Assembly (NCBI RefSeq): GCF_027532945.1
Contig: NZ_JAPZTZ010000005.1
Coordinates: 1 to 64,000, forward strand
DNA length: 64,000 bases
Reading direction: 5' to 3'
Source of the DNA: Phreatobacter sp.
Lineage (GTDB): Bacteria; Pseudomonadota; Alphaproteobacteria; Rhizobiales; Phreatobacteraceae
In this document: in pieces, positions 22,681-32,493 of the stretch
Numbering within the stretch: position 1 is the first letter of the stretch
Layout: each line of letters starts with the position of its first letter
Notes under the pieces: generated by a model
Databases searched by the model: none
What the model was told of the DNA's origin: nothing
The model's input: the letters and a program-made list of their open reading frames with translations, nothing else
Made by a program: the position numbers and the translations under genes

Positions 22681-24111
22681 ATGACCGACGCTGCCGCCCG
22701 CCCGCGCTACGACATCGACGGCCTCAAGGCGAAGCTCGCCGGCATCAAGACCGAGGACAATGCCAACCTCGTCCGCCAGAAGAGCCGCGACTTCTACTGG
22801 TACTCGCCGACGCTGAAGCGTCAGCTCGACCATGTCACCGGCGACATCATCGTCTCGCCGGTGAGCGAGCAGGAGGTGGTGCGGGTGCTCGCCGCCGCCC
22901 ATGAGCTCGGCATCCCCGTGACGCCGCGCGGCACCGGAACCGGCAATTACGGCCAGGCCATGCCGCTCTCCGGCGGCATCGTCCTCGACCTGTCCGGCAT
23001 GAACAAGGTGCTGACCATCCAGCCCGGCCGCTTCGTCGCCGAAGCCGGCGCCATCATCGCCGACATCGACAAGGTGGCCCGGCCGCAGGCGCAGGAGATC
23101 CGCATGCATCCCTCCACCTACGCGACCGCGTCGGTGGGCGGCTTCATTGCCGGCGGTTCGGGCGGCGTCGGCTCCATCACCTGGGGCGGGTTGCGTGACG
23201 CCGGCAACGTGATCCGGCTCAAGGTCGTGACCATGGAGGCGAGCCCGCGCGTGCTGGATCTGACCGGCGACGACCTCGCCAAGGTCGCCCATGCCTATGG
23301 CACCAACGGCATCATCACCGAAGTCGAGATGCCGCTCGGCCCCGCCTATCCCTGGGTCGACCTGTTCTTCGGCTTCGACACGTTCGAGCGGGCGGCAGCC
23401 TTCGCCAACCTCCTCGGCGAGGCCGACGGCATCGCCAAGAAGAACATCGCCGTGGTCGCGGCCCCGGCGCCGCAGACTTACTTTCTGCGGCATCAGGATT
23501 ACATGCCGCCGGGCAAGCATGTCGTCATCGCCGTCATCGCCGACTTCGCGGTGGATGCGGCGCTGAACCTTGCCGGCAAGGAAAAGGCCGAACTGCTGCT
23601 GCGGTCCGACCAGCTCGCCGACGAGGAACGCCGCAAGCTGCCGCCCGGCTTCGAGCTGACCTGGAACCACACGACGCTCCGGGCGCTGCGGGTCGACCCG
23701 GCCATCACCTATCTCCAGGTGCTCTATCCCTTCCCGAACCAGGTCGAGCTCTCGGCCAAGCTGGAGGAGCGTTTCGGAGACGAGCTCATCAGCCACCTCG
23801 AATTCGTCCGCTTCGACGGCAAGGTGACCTGCTTCGGCCTGCCCATGGTGCGCTTCACCACGGAGGAGCGGCTGGAGGAGATCATGAAGATCCACGAGGA
23901 TATGGGCGCGCCGATCTTTAATCCTCACCGCTACACGCTGGAGGAGGGCGGCATGAAGCAGACCGACGAGGTGCAGCTCGCCTTCAAGAAAGAGGCGGAC
24001 CCGCAAGGCCTGCTCAATCCCGGCAAGATGATCGCCTGGGAAGACCCGAACTATGACTACAAGGCCGGCGGGACCTTCCTGTTCAAGGGGCTGGCGGCGG
24101 CGGACGAGTGA
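22681..24111 (+). CDS. FAD-binding oxidoreductase, GlcD/VAO type (476 aa)
   Basis: The FAD_binding_4 domain is seen in VTPRGTGTGNYGQAMPLSGG followed by IVLDLSGMNKVL, with the second FAD motif TASVGGFIAGGSGGVGSITW. The C-terminal part lacks the cysteine clusters of iron-sulfur members. It probably oxidises a hydroxy acid or related compound using a flavin cofactor. It lies six bases after the deaminase-like gene and ten before the next gene, so it is a pathway partner. Substrate unknown. Confidence 0.85.
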   Translation: MTDAAARPRYDIDGLKAKLAGIKTEDNANLVRQKSRDFYWYSPTLKRQLDHVTGDIIVSPVSEQEVVRVLAAAHELGIPVTPRGTGTGNYGQAMPLSGGIVLDLSGMNKVLTIQPGRFVAEAGAIIADIDKVARPQAQEIRMHPSTYATASVGGFIAGGSGGVGSITWGGLRDAGNVIRLKVVTMEASPRVLDLTGDDLAKVAHAYGTNGIITEVEMPLGPAYPWVDLFFGFDTFERAAAFANLLGEADGIAKKNIAVVAAPAPQTYFLRHQDYMPPGKHVVIAVIADFAVDAALNLAGKEKAELLLRSDQLADEERRKLPPGFELTWNHTTLRALRVDPAITYLQVLYPFPNQVELSAKLEERFGDELISHLEFVRFDGKVTCFGLPMVRFTTEERLEEIMKIHEDMGAPIFNPHRYTLEEGGMKQTDEVQLAFKKEADPQGLLNPGKMIAWEDPNYDYKAGGTFLFKGLAAADE

Positions 24112-24120
24112 CGCCGCGCC

Positions 24121-24702
24121 ATGCGCATCCTCGTCCTCTACTGCCATCCCAATCCCGCGAGCTACGGCGCGTCGCTGCACGAGACCGTCGTCGCGAGCCT
24201 GCGCGCGCGCGGCCACGAGGTCGATGATTGCGACCTCTACGCGGAAGGTTTCCAGCCGGTGCTGAGCCAGCAGGAGCGCCTCGGCTACCACGACCTCGCC
24301 CGCAACACCGAGCCGGTGGCGGACCATGTGCGCCGGCTGCGCGAGGCCGAGGCGCTGGTGCTGGTTTTCCCCGTCTGGAACTTCGGTTTTCCCGCCCTGC
24401 TCAAGGGCTTCTTCGACCGCGTCTTCCTGCCGGGCGTTTCCTTCGGCCTCGTCGATGGCCGCACCCGCGGCATCCTCACCAACATCCGCCGTGTCGGCAT
24501 CGTCACCAGCTATGGCGCGACCCGCTGGCGCGCCTTTCTCATGGGTGACCCGCCACGCCGCTTCTGCACGCGCGTGCTGCGAGCAGCCACCGGCTTCAAG
24601 GCGCCGATAGACTATCTCGCCCATTACGACATGAACCGCTCCACCGACGCGACGCGCGCCACGTTCCGCGATCGGGTCGCTGCCTGTTTCGCGCGGTGGT
24701 GA
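24121..24702 (+). CDS. NAD(P)H-dependent flavodoxin-fold oxidoreductase (193 aa)
   Basis: The flavodoxin-2/MdaB/KefF pattern is clear: MRILVLYCHPNPASYGASLH at the N-terminus and VFPVWNFGFPALLKGFFDRV in the middle, followed by GRTRGILTN. Such FMN or FAD enzymes reduce quinones or other acceptors with NAD(P)H. It ends the operon with the deaminase-like and FAD proteins and may supply reducing power or remove quinone products. That role is inferred. Confidence 0.85.
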   Translation: MRILVLYCHPNPASYGASLHETVVASLRARGHEVDDCDLYAEGFQPVLSQQERLGYHDLARNTEPVADHVRRLREAEALVLVFPVWNFGFPALLKGFFDRVFLPGVSFGLVDGRTRGILTNIRRVGIVTSYGATRWRAFLMGDPPRRFCTRVLRAATGFKAPIDYLAHYDMNRSTDATRATFRDRVAACFARW

Positions 24703-24805
24703 GCCGGCTCGGAGCCGTCATGGTCTCGTCATCAATTGTCGCGAATGATGTGCCGGCTGCGCAACCGCGGCCGGCCGGGACGCTTCGTCCCGCGAGGGGG
24801 ACGCT

Positions 24806-25312
24806 ATGAGCCGGCAGAAGGACGACCCCAAGGGCGGGCACGAGCCCTATCGCAAGACCATCGGCGCCCATCTCCAGCACGCCGCAAGGCTGCATCGCGC
24901 CCTGGTGGCCCGCAAGCTCACCATCCTCGGCCTCTATCCCGGCCAGGAGCAGGTGCTGAAGATCCTCGCCGATGGCGGGGACATGATGATGGGCGAGCTT
25001 GCCGCCGCCCTGAAGGTGCGCCCGCCCACCGCCTCCAAGACGATCGGTCGCCTCGCCGCGCAGGGGCTCGTCGAGCGGCGGACCGCCGGCGGCGCCGATG
25101 GCCGCCTCGTCCAGGTGGGCCTGACCCAGGCCGGCCAGGACAAGGCCGCCGCCATCGACGACCTGTGGTTCGCTGCCGAGGACGAGATGCTGGCCGACAT
25201 GGACGCCAAGGAGGCGCGCCGGTTGCGCAAGCTGCTCCGCCGCATCGAGAAGACCCTGCGGCCCCATGCCGAGGACGCGGCCGACGAAGAGGACGAGGCC
25301 GAAGAGGCGTGA
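24806..25312 (+). CDS. MarR-family transcriptional regulator (168 aa)
   Basis: The winged HTH reads MMGELAAALKVRPPTASKTI followed by GRLAAQGLVERRTAGGADGR, with the wing basic and the dimerisation helices at both ends. The C-terminus is unusually acidic (AEDAADEEDEAEEA). A GAGGGG site precedes the ATG. It follows the oxidoreductase operon by about 100 bases and may regulate it, but no operator-like palindrome is obvious. Confidence 0.9.
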   Translation: MSRQKDDPKGGHEPYRKTIGAHLQHAARLHRALVARKLTILGLYPGQEQVLKILADGGDMMMGELAAALKVRPPTASKTIGRLAAQGLVERRTAGGADGRLVQVGLTQAGQDKAAAIDDLWFAAEDEMLADMDAKEARRLRKLLRRIEKTLRPHAEDAADEEDEAEEA

Positions 25313-25344
25313 GCCCTCAGGCCTGAACGATCAGGCCTGAGCCG

Positions 25345-26226
25345 TCAGTCCTTTTTCGGCGCCATGGCGCGATAGGCCTCGATGACCAGCGCGTCGTCCG
25401 CCTTGCCGAGGCCCATGCCGGAGGCGGCGAGAAAGAGCTGGTGTGCCGCCGCGGCGAGGAAGAGCGGCGCCTTCGTCTGGTGGCCGGCATCCAGCACGAT
25501 GCCGAGGTCCTTGACGAAGATGTCCACCGCCGAGGTGACCGGCGGATCCTCCATCAGCATCCGCGGCCCGCGATTGTTGAGCATCCAGCTGCCCGCGGCG
25601 CTGGAGCCGTAGATCTCCAGCAGCACCTTGGTGTCGAGCCCGGCGCGCTCGCCGAGCGCCAGGGCTTCAGCCGCGGCGGCGATGTGCACGCCGCAGAGCA
25701 GCTGGTTGATGGTCTTCACCATGGCGCCGTCGCCGGCCTTGGCGCCGACCCTGAACAGCCGCGAGCCCATCACCTTGAGCACTGGTTCGGCCGCGTCCAG
25801 CACCGCGGCCGGTGCCGAGGCCATGATGGTGAGCGTGCCGGCTTCCGCCCCGACCACGCCGCCGGAGACCGGCGCGTCGACGAAGCGGCGCTGGGTGGCC
25901 TCCACCTTCGCGCCGATGGCGGCGGCCCGGGCGGGAGCGCAGGTGGCGCAGAGCACGACGATGGCGTTCGGCGCAAGCGCATCGAGCGCACCGGCCTCGA
26001 ACAGCACGGCCTCCGCCTGGTCGGCATTGACCACCATCAGCACCAGCATCTCGGCGCCGGCCGCTGCTTCCTTGGCCGAGAGAAAAGGCGTGCCGCCGTT
26101 CTGCTTGAGCCAGTCCAGCGCCGCCGGGTTCACGTCGGTGCCGCGAACAGCGTGGCCGGCCTTGGCGAGATTGGCCGCCATCGGGCGGCCCATGGCGCCC
26201 AGCCCCGCGAAGCAGATCGTAGTCAT
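25345..26226 (-). CDS. NAD(P)-dependent 3-hydroxyisobutyrate-dehydrogenase-like enzyme (293 aa)
   Basis: The Rossmann motif GLGAMGRPMAANLAKAGHAV starts at residue 8. The substrate-binding DAPVSGGVVGAEAGTLTIMA and the catalytic Lys in GDGAMVKTINQLLCGVH follow the beta-hydroxyacid dehydrogenase family. Substrates of the family include 3-hydroxyisobutyrate, tartronate semialdehyde and L-threonate. It ends the sugar-type ABC operon, so it probably acts on the imported compound or its breakdown product. Confidence 0.88.
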   Translation of the reverse strand: MTTICFAGLGAMGRPMAANLAKAGHAVRGTDVNPAALDWLKQNGGTPFLSAKEAAAGAEMLVLMVVNADQAEAVLFEAGALDALAPNAIVVLCATCAPARAAAIGAKVEATQRRFVDAPVSGGVVGAEAGTLTIMASAPAAVLDAAEPVLKVMGSRLFRVGAKAGDGAMVKTINQLLCGVHIAAAAEALALGERAGLDTKVLLEIYGSSAAGSWMLNNRGPRMLMEDPPVTSAVDIFVKDLGIVLDAGHQTKAPLFLAAAAHQLFLAASGMGLGKADDALVIEAYRAMAPKKD

Positions 26227-26326
26227 GGAGAGAAGTCCTCAGGCAAGCGTCACTGGCGGCGGGTGATGCCCCGTCGATTGCGGGACATCCAGACCGTTTC
26301 CGGCAGAGCGGCCACCCGGCCGGCGA

Positions 26327-27244
26327 TCACTCTTTCACGGCGCCGGTCATGGCCGAGACGTAGTGCTCGACGAAGAAGGCGTAGAGGATGACGAGCGGTA
26401 GCGAGCCGACCAGCGCCCCCGCCATCAGCGAGCCCCAGCGGAACACGTCGCCATCGACGAATTCCGAGACGATGGCCGTCGGCACGGTCTTGTTGGGGTT
26501 CGAGGAGATGAAGGTCAGCGCGTAGATGAACTCGTTCCAGCACAGCGTGAAGGCGAAGATGAAGGCCGAGATCAGGCCAGGCACGGCCAGCGGGATGATG
26601 ATCTTGACCATGATCTGCCAGCGGCTGGCGCCATCGATCAGGGCGCATTCCTCCAGCTCGTAGGGAATGGTCTTGAAATAGCCCATCAGCAGCCAGGTGC
26701 AGAACGGGATGAGGATGGTCGGATAGGTGAGGATCAGCGCGAAGGGCGTGTCGAACAGGCCATAGACATGGATGATGGTCGACAGCGGAATGAACAGGAT
26801 CGACGGCGGCACGAGATAGGCGAGGAAGATGAGGCCGCCGACCGTCTGCGCGCCCTTGAAGCGGATGCGGGTGATGGCATAGGCGGCCAGCACCGAGGCG
26901 ACGATGGACAGGAAGGTGGCGCAGACCGCCACGAACATCGTGTTCCACAGCCAGGTCGGATAGTTCGACTCGAACAGCAGCTTGTAGAAGTGCCGGAAGG
27001 TCGGTTCGCCGACCCAGAGCGGGTTGCCGCCGTGCAGGTCGAGCAGGTCCTGGTCCGGTTTGATGGCGGTGATGAACATCCAGTAGAACGGGAAGAGCAG
27101 CACCACCATGATGATGGCGAGCGGGATGTAGACCGTCACCGTCTTGCGCGGCAGGCTTTCGAGATAGCTCATGCCCTCGGAATGGTCGTCCTTCGCAACG
27201 GACGGGGTCGGCATGGCTTTCGGGGCGGAGGTCGTGGCGGTCAT
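26327..27244 (-). CDS. Carbohydrate ABC transporter permease, MalG/UgpE type (305 aa)
   Basis: Six hydrophobic helices follow a cytoplasmic N-terminus of about 35 residues. The EAA loop is ELEECALIDGASRWQIMVKI. It matches the second permease of family-1 carbohydrate importers. It lies downstream of its partner permease (gap of about 50 bases) and 100 bases before the dehydrogenase. The substrate is unknown. Confidence 0.9.
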   Translation of the reverse strand: MTATTSAPKAMPTPSVAKDDHSEGMSYLESLPRKTVTVYIPLAIIMVVLLFPFYWMFITAIKPDQDLLDLHGGNPLWVGEPTFRHFYKLLFESNYPTWLWNTMFVAVCATFLSIVASVLAAYAITRIRFKGAQTVGGLIFLAYLVPPSILFIPLSTIIHVYGLFDTPFALILTYPTILIPFCTWLLMGYFKTIPYELEECALIDGASRWQIMVKIIIPLAVPGLISAFIFAFTLCWNEFIYALTFISSNPNKTVPTAIVSEFVDGDVFRWGSLMAGALVGSLPLVILYAFFVEHYVSAMTGAVKE

Positions 27245-27295
27245 GACGCGGCTCCGGCGGCGGGGGTGGGTGTCGGGGCGGTCGAGAAAAGGCGA

Positions 27296-28255
27296 TCAGT
27301 CATTGTTCTCTCCCTGCTGCCACTTGCGGCGCTGCAGGCCAAACCACGAGAACAGGATGGCGGCGAGCAGGAACGGCACCATGGAGATGGCGATGGCCGC
27401 GCCTTCGCCGAGGTTCCCGCCGAGGATGCCGCGCTGGTAGGACAGCGTCGCCATCAGGTGGGTGGCGTTGACCGGTCCGCCGCGGGTCATGGCCCAGATC
27501 AGCTGGAAGTCGGTGAAGGTGAAGAGCACCGAGAAGGTCATGACCACCGCGATGATCGGGGTGAGCAGCGGATAGGTCACATAGCGGAAGTTCTGCCACT
27601 TGGTGGCGCCGTCCAGCGTCGCGGCCTCGTAGAGCGAGGGCGACACGGTCTGCAGGCCGGCGAGCAGCGTGATGGCGATGAAGGGGATGCCGCGCCAGAT
27701 ATTGGCGAAGATGACGACGCACTGCGCCATGAAGGGGTCGCCCATCCAGTTGATCGGCGAGCCGCGGTCGAGCAGTCCCAGCTTCACCAACCCCCAGGTG
27801 ATGACCGAGAACTGGGTGTCGAAGATCCACCAGAAGGCGACCGCCGAGAGCACGGTCGGCACGATGAACGGGATCAGCACGACCGAGCGGATGAAGGCCT
27901 TGAAGGGCAGGTTGTTGTTCAGCAGCAGGGCGAGATAGAGCCCGATGGCGAACTTCACCACCGAGGCAACGAAGGTGAAGACGATGGTGAAGATCAGCGC
28001 CCGGACGAAGTCACGGTCCTCGATCAGCCATTCGAAGTTCTCCAGCCCGACGAACCGCCCTTCGCGGCCGATGCGCGCGTCGGTGAAGCTCATCCACAGG
28101 CCCTTGCCCAGCGGATAGACCAGGAAGAGCACCAGGAAGGCCATGGCCGGCAGCATGAACCAAAGGCCGAGCCAGTTGCGGTTGACCTTGAGCCTTTCCC
28201 ACGTCGACGGCTCGCCGGGAGCGGCGGTGGTACGGGCGATGGCGGCATCGGCCAT
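27296..28255 (-). CDS. Carbohydrate ABC transporter permease, MalF/UgpA type (319 aa)
   Basis: The first helix LGLWFMLPAMAFLVLFLVYP and the extracytoplasmic SFTDARIGREGRFVGLENFE are hallmarks of UgpA/MalF-type permeases. The EAA loop is LYEAATLDGATKWQNFRYVT. It forms the inner-membrane channel with the UgpE-type partner encoded next. Confidence 0.9.
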   Translation of the reverse strand: MADAAIARTTAAPGEPSTWERLKVNRNWLGLWFMLPAMAFLVLFLVYPLGKGLWMSFTDARIGREGRFVGLENFEWLIEDRDFVRALIFTIVFTFVASVVKFAIGLYLALLLNNNLPFKAFIRSVVLIPFIVPTVLSAVAFWWIFDTQFSVITWGLVKLGLLDRGSPINWMGDPFMAQCVVIFANIWRGIPFIAITLLAGLQTVSPSLYEAATLDGATKWQNFRYVTYPLLTPIIAVVMTFSVLFTFTDFQLIWAMTRGGPVNATHLMATLSYQRGILGGNLGEGAAIAISMVPFLLAAILFSWFGLQRRKWQQGENND

Positions 28256-28336
28256 GGGGAACTCCGGAAGCTGGGCCGCCGGAGCCCGTGAGGGGCTCCG
28301 GCGGAAGGGAGCCGGCGGCAGGGCCGCCGGTCGGCG

Positions 28337-29653
28337 TCAGCGATAGATGCGGCGCAGCTGCCGTTCGGCGACGCGGATCGACCCTTCCAGGTCCTCCTTG
28401 CCGGTGCAGAAGTTGGCGAAGAGGTCGACGACGATGAAGTCGGCGATGGCGGTCGCCGCCTTCTCGTTGATCGGGCCTTTGTAGCCGGCCGGGAAGGAGC
28501 GCTTCGCCGATTCGCGGAACACCCGGTTCTTCGGGTCCGCGGTCCAGACCGGGTTGGAGTCGTAGGCATTGAGGACATGCGTCAGGTAGCCCTGCGCCGC
28601 CTCGAGCCACGGATTGAAGTTCTCTGCCTCGAGGATGAAGGCCATGAAGGCCTTGCAGGCGTTCGGGAAGCGCGAATAGGTCATGCCGAACATCGGGAAG
28701 GCCAGCTGGATCTCAGCCGGCTTGCCGATCGGGCCGATCGGCCAGAAGGCATGGTCCATGTCCGCGGCGATCTCGCGCTGCTTGGCGTCCTGCGACGCCT
28801 TGGCCGCGGCATAGATCGAGATGCCGTTGGCCGTCAGCGAGATTTCACCCGAGAGGAAGGCGCGGTTGTTGTTCGAGTCGTTCCACGCCGCCGTGCCGGG
28901 GATGAAGGTGTCCCACAGCTCCTTGGCGTAGCGCAGCGCCGCCCGGGTCTCGGCGGAGTTGATGGTGATGCGCTCCTGCTCATCCACCTGCGCCGCACCA
29001 TGCGACCACAGCAGCCAGTGGGCGAAGGCATTGCCGTCACCCGTGGCGCGGCCGAGCGGGAAGCCCGACGGCGTGCCCTTGGCCTTCAGCGCCTTGCAGA
29101 GCTCGAGGAAGCCCTTGGTGTCCTGCGGAACCTCGTTGAAGCCGGCCGCCTTCACCATCGAGATGCGGTAGTTGATGTAGCCGCCGTTGACGGCGACGGG
29201 GATCGAGATCCACTTGCCGCCGGCCTTGCCGTAGGCCTCGGCGAGCGGCACCCAGCCGCCATACTTCTTGCCGAGATAGTCGGCGACGTCGGAGACGTCG
29301 ATGCACCGCTGAGGGAACAGGTGCGGCACGGAATAGAGGGACCAGATGAGGTCCGGGCCGGTGCCGGTATTGGCGGCGACGGAAGCCTTCGGCTGCACGT
29401 CGTCGAAGCTCTCCGACGAGACATTGACGCGCACGCCGGTCGCCTGGGTGAAGGCCGCGACCATGCGGTTGAACTGGGCGTCCTCGGCCTCGACGAAGCG
29501 GCGCCAGCGCAAGAGGTTCAGGGTGGCGCCCTGCTCGGGCCGGAACGGGGCGGCTTGCGCCCAGGCCTTGGCCCATTCGGTGAGGCCGGAGCCACCGAGG
29601 ACGCCGGCGGCCGCCGCGCCCTTCATCAGCGTACGACGATTGAAGACAGTCAT
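28337..29653 (-). CDS. Carbohydrate ABC transporter substrate-binding protein, family 1 (438 aa)
   Basis: A twin-arginine-like signal, FNRRTLMKGAAAAGVLGGSG, precedes the mature binding protein. Segments such as TGTGPDLIWSLYSVPHLFPQ and FSGEISLTANGISIYAA-type hinge regions are typical of solute-binding family 1. It would capture a sugar, polyol or sugar acid in the periplasm. It lies between the ATPase gene (gap of about 100 bases) and the permeases in the same direction. Confidence 0.87.
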   Translation of the reverse strand: MTVFNRRTLMKGAAAAGVLGGSGLTEWAKAWAQAAPFRPEQGATLNLLRWRRFVEAEDAQFNRMVAAFTQATGVRVNVSSESFDDVQPKASVAANTGTGPDLIWSLYSVPHLFPQRCIDVSDVADYLGKKYGGWVPLAEAYGKAGGKWISIPVAVNGGYINYRISMVKAAGFNEVPQDTKGFLELCKALKAKGTPSGFPLGRATGDGNAFAHWLLWSHGAAQVDEQERITINSAETRAALRYAKELWDTFIPGTAAWNDSNNNRAFLSGEISLTANGISIYAAAKASQDAKQREIAADMDHAFWPIGPIGKPAEIQLAFPMFGMTYSRFPNACKAFMAFILEAENFNPWLEAAQGYLTHVLNAYDSNPVWTADPKNRVFRESAKRSFPAGYKGPINEKAATAIADFIVVDLFANFCTGKEDLEGSIRVAERQLRRIYR

Positions 29654-29758
29654 GGGTTGATCCTCCCGATCAGGATATCCGGAGCCCCTCTTGTGCGTGG
29701 GCTTTGCCGGCTTGTTGTCATGCGGGTTTGCCCCGCTGTTGGCATGCTGACGCGCGCC

Positions 29759-30823
<1,065 letters not shown>

Positions 30824-30983
30824 ACACAATCCTCCCCGGGCCCATGGCCCCTGCCTCGCGCCGCCGGCCCTTGACCCGGGCTCTGCGATCCGGTCCCATG
30901 GGGCCGGCGCGGCATCTGGCTGTTTCTCGCAGCCAGTGTGGCATGTCGAAAAAACTGAAATCAAGTGACATCAGAGGGGCCGA

Positions 30984-31007
30984 CGGTTGAAATTCAATCG
31001 GTTGAAA
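30984..31007. promoter_or_regulatory. Candidate operator between the ABC operon and the dehydrogenase
   Basis: CGGTTGAAA occurs twice in direct orientation (30984-30992 and 30999-31007), and TTCAA-TCGG-TTGAA forms a short inverted repeat across the second copy. The site lies in the 234-base divergent intergenic region. No regulator gene for it is visible in the window. Confidence 0.4.
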
Positions 31008-31057
31008 ATTGGCGTGTGATCGCCAGTCTCACCGCCGCCGCCCCCGAGGAGACGACC

Positions 31058-32023
31058 ATGACGAAGCCCGATCTGCTGATGACCGGTCCGATGATGCAGA
31101 TGATCCAGGACCAGCTGGCTCAGCGTTTCACTGTCCACAAGCTGTGGCTCGCCGAGGACAAGGAGGCGATGCTGCGCCAGCTCGCTCCCAGTGTGTCGGC
31201 CATCGCCTCGGGCAGCCACATGCCCTGCGACCCCGCCCTCATGGGCCGCTTTCCCGGACTGAAGATCGTCTCGTCCTTCGGCGTCGGCTATGACCACGTG
31301 GACGCCGCCTGGGCGGGCAAGAACGGCATTGTCGTCACCAACACGCCCGACGTGCTCAACGAGGAGGTGGCCGACACCGCCCTCGGCCTGCTGCTCTGCA
31401 CGGTGCGCCAGTTCCCGCAGACCGACCGCTACCTGCGCGCCGGCAAGTGGCTGGAGAAGCCCTATCCGCTGACCGGCACGCTGCGCGACCGCAAGGTCGG
31501 CATCCTCGGCCTCGGCCGCATCGGCAAGGCCATCGCCAAGCGGCTCGAGGCCTTCGGCGTGCCGGTGGTCTATCATGGCCGCACCGAGCAGAAGGACGTC
31601 GCCTATCGCTACTATCCCTCGCTGGTCGACATGGCGAAGGACGTCAACGTCCTGCTCATTGTCGCCCCCGGTGGCGCCTCGACCCATCGCATCGTCAATG
31701 CGGAGGTGCTGAAGGCGCTCGGGTCCGACGGCATCGTCATCAATGTCGGCCGTGGCTCGGTGGTGGACGAGCCGGCGCTCATCGAGGCGCTGAAGGCGAA
31801 GACCATCCTCTCCGCCGGCCTCGATGTCTTCGAGGACGAGCCCCGCGTCCCGGCCGAGCTGATCGGCATGGACCACGTCGTGCTCTTCCCCCATGTGGGA
31901 TCGGCCTCGGTCCACACCCGCAACGCCATGGCGCAGCTGGTCGTGGACAATCTGGTGTCCTTCGCCGACGGCAAGGGGCCGCGGACCCCCGTCGCCGAGA
32001 CGCCCTGGCCGACCGTAGCGTGA
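31058..32023 (+). CDS. D-2-hydroxyacid dehydrogenase family protein (321 aa)
   Basis: The NAD-binding motif KVGILGLGRIGKAIAKRLEA, the catalytic Arg in NVGRGSVVDE, the Glu in DVFEDEPRVP and the His in LFPHVGSASVHTRNA match the GyaR/hydroxypyruvate-reductase branch. It interconverts 2-oxo and D-2-hydroxy acids. The ATG at 31058 follows GAGGAGA; a longer frame upstream has no homology. It is divergent from the sugar-type ABC operon and probably belongs to the same pathway. Confidence 0.9.
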   Translation: MTKPDLLMTGPMMQMIQDQLAQRFTVHKLWLAEDKEAMLRQLAPSVSAIASGSHMPCDPALMGRFPGLKIVSSFGVGYDHVDAAWAGKNGIVVTNTPDVLNEEVADTALGLLLCTVRQFPQTDRYLRAGKWLEKPYPLTGTLRDRKVGILGLGRIGKAIAKRLEAFGVPVVYHGRTEQKDVAYRYYPSLVDMAKDVNVLLIVAPGGASTHRIVNAEVLKALGSDGIVINVGRGSVVDEPALIEALKAKTILSAGLDVFEDEPRVPAELIGMDHVVLFPHVGSASVHTRNAMAQLVVDNLVSFADGKGPRTPVAETPWPTVA

Positions 32024-32042
32024 TCGCGCTGGCAGAGGCGGC

Positions 32043-32492
32043 TCAGGCCGCCTCGACCACCAGTGTCGCGCCATCGAGCGCGGCCACCCTGACGCGCCGC
32101 CCCGCGGCGAGGTCCGGGCCGGTCACCGCCCAGACGGAATCGGCGAGGCGGATGCGGCCGCGCCCCGCCTGGATCGGCTCCTCCAGCACGAATTCGCGCC
32201 CGACCAAGGCCTCGGACCGGCGGTTGAGGTCGGGCCGGTCGCTGGGCGTTGTGGTGCTCGCCCGCGCCATCTTGAACCAGCCATAGAGGCTGATGAGGGC
32301 GAGGACCGCGAAGACGGCGAACTGCACCTGCCAGGGCGCCGGCACCATGAGGAAGAGCAGGCCGGTGAGCGCCGCGGCGCCGCCGAGCCAGATCAGCACA
32401 TAGCCGGGCGCCAGGATCTCCGCCGCCATGAGGATGGCGGCAGCGACGATCCAGCTCCAGGCGCCCCAGGAGGCGAGGGTCGTGACGATCAT
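32043..32492 (-). CDS. NfeD family membrane protein (149 aa)
   Basis: Two or three N-terminal membrane helices (WSWIVAAAILMAAEILAPGY, LIWLGGAAALTGLLFLMVPA) precede an OB-fold domain from about residue 85 (LVGREFVLEEPIQAGRGRIR). NfeD proteins pair with SPFH proteins at membranes. It starts one base after the stop of the SPFH gene, so the two are co-translated. Exact function is unknown; membrane organisation is the usual proposal. Confidence 0.88.
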   Translation of the reverse strand: MIVTTLASWGAWSWIVAAAILMAAEILAPGYVLIWLGGAAALTGLLFLMVPAPWQVQFAVFAVLALISLYGWFKMARASTTTPSDRPDLNRRSEALVGREFVLEEPIQAGRGRIRLADSVWAVTGPDLAAGRRVRVAALDGATLVVEAA

Positions 32493-32493
32493 C

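Noticed and set aside
21130-24624. 1164-residue open frame on the minus strand
   Set aside because: It runs antisense to the deaminase-like, FAD and flavodoxin-fold genes and even crosses tRNA-Gly. No domain is visible; it is a GC artefact.
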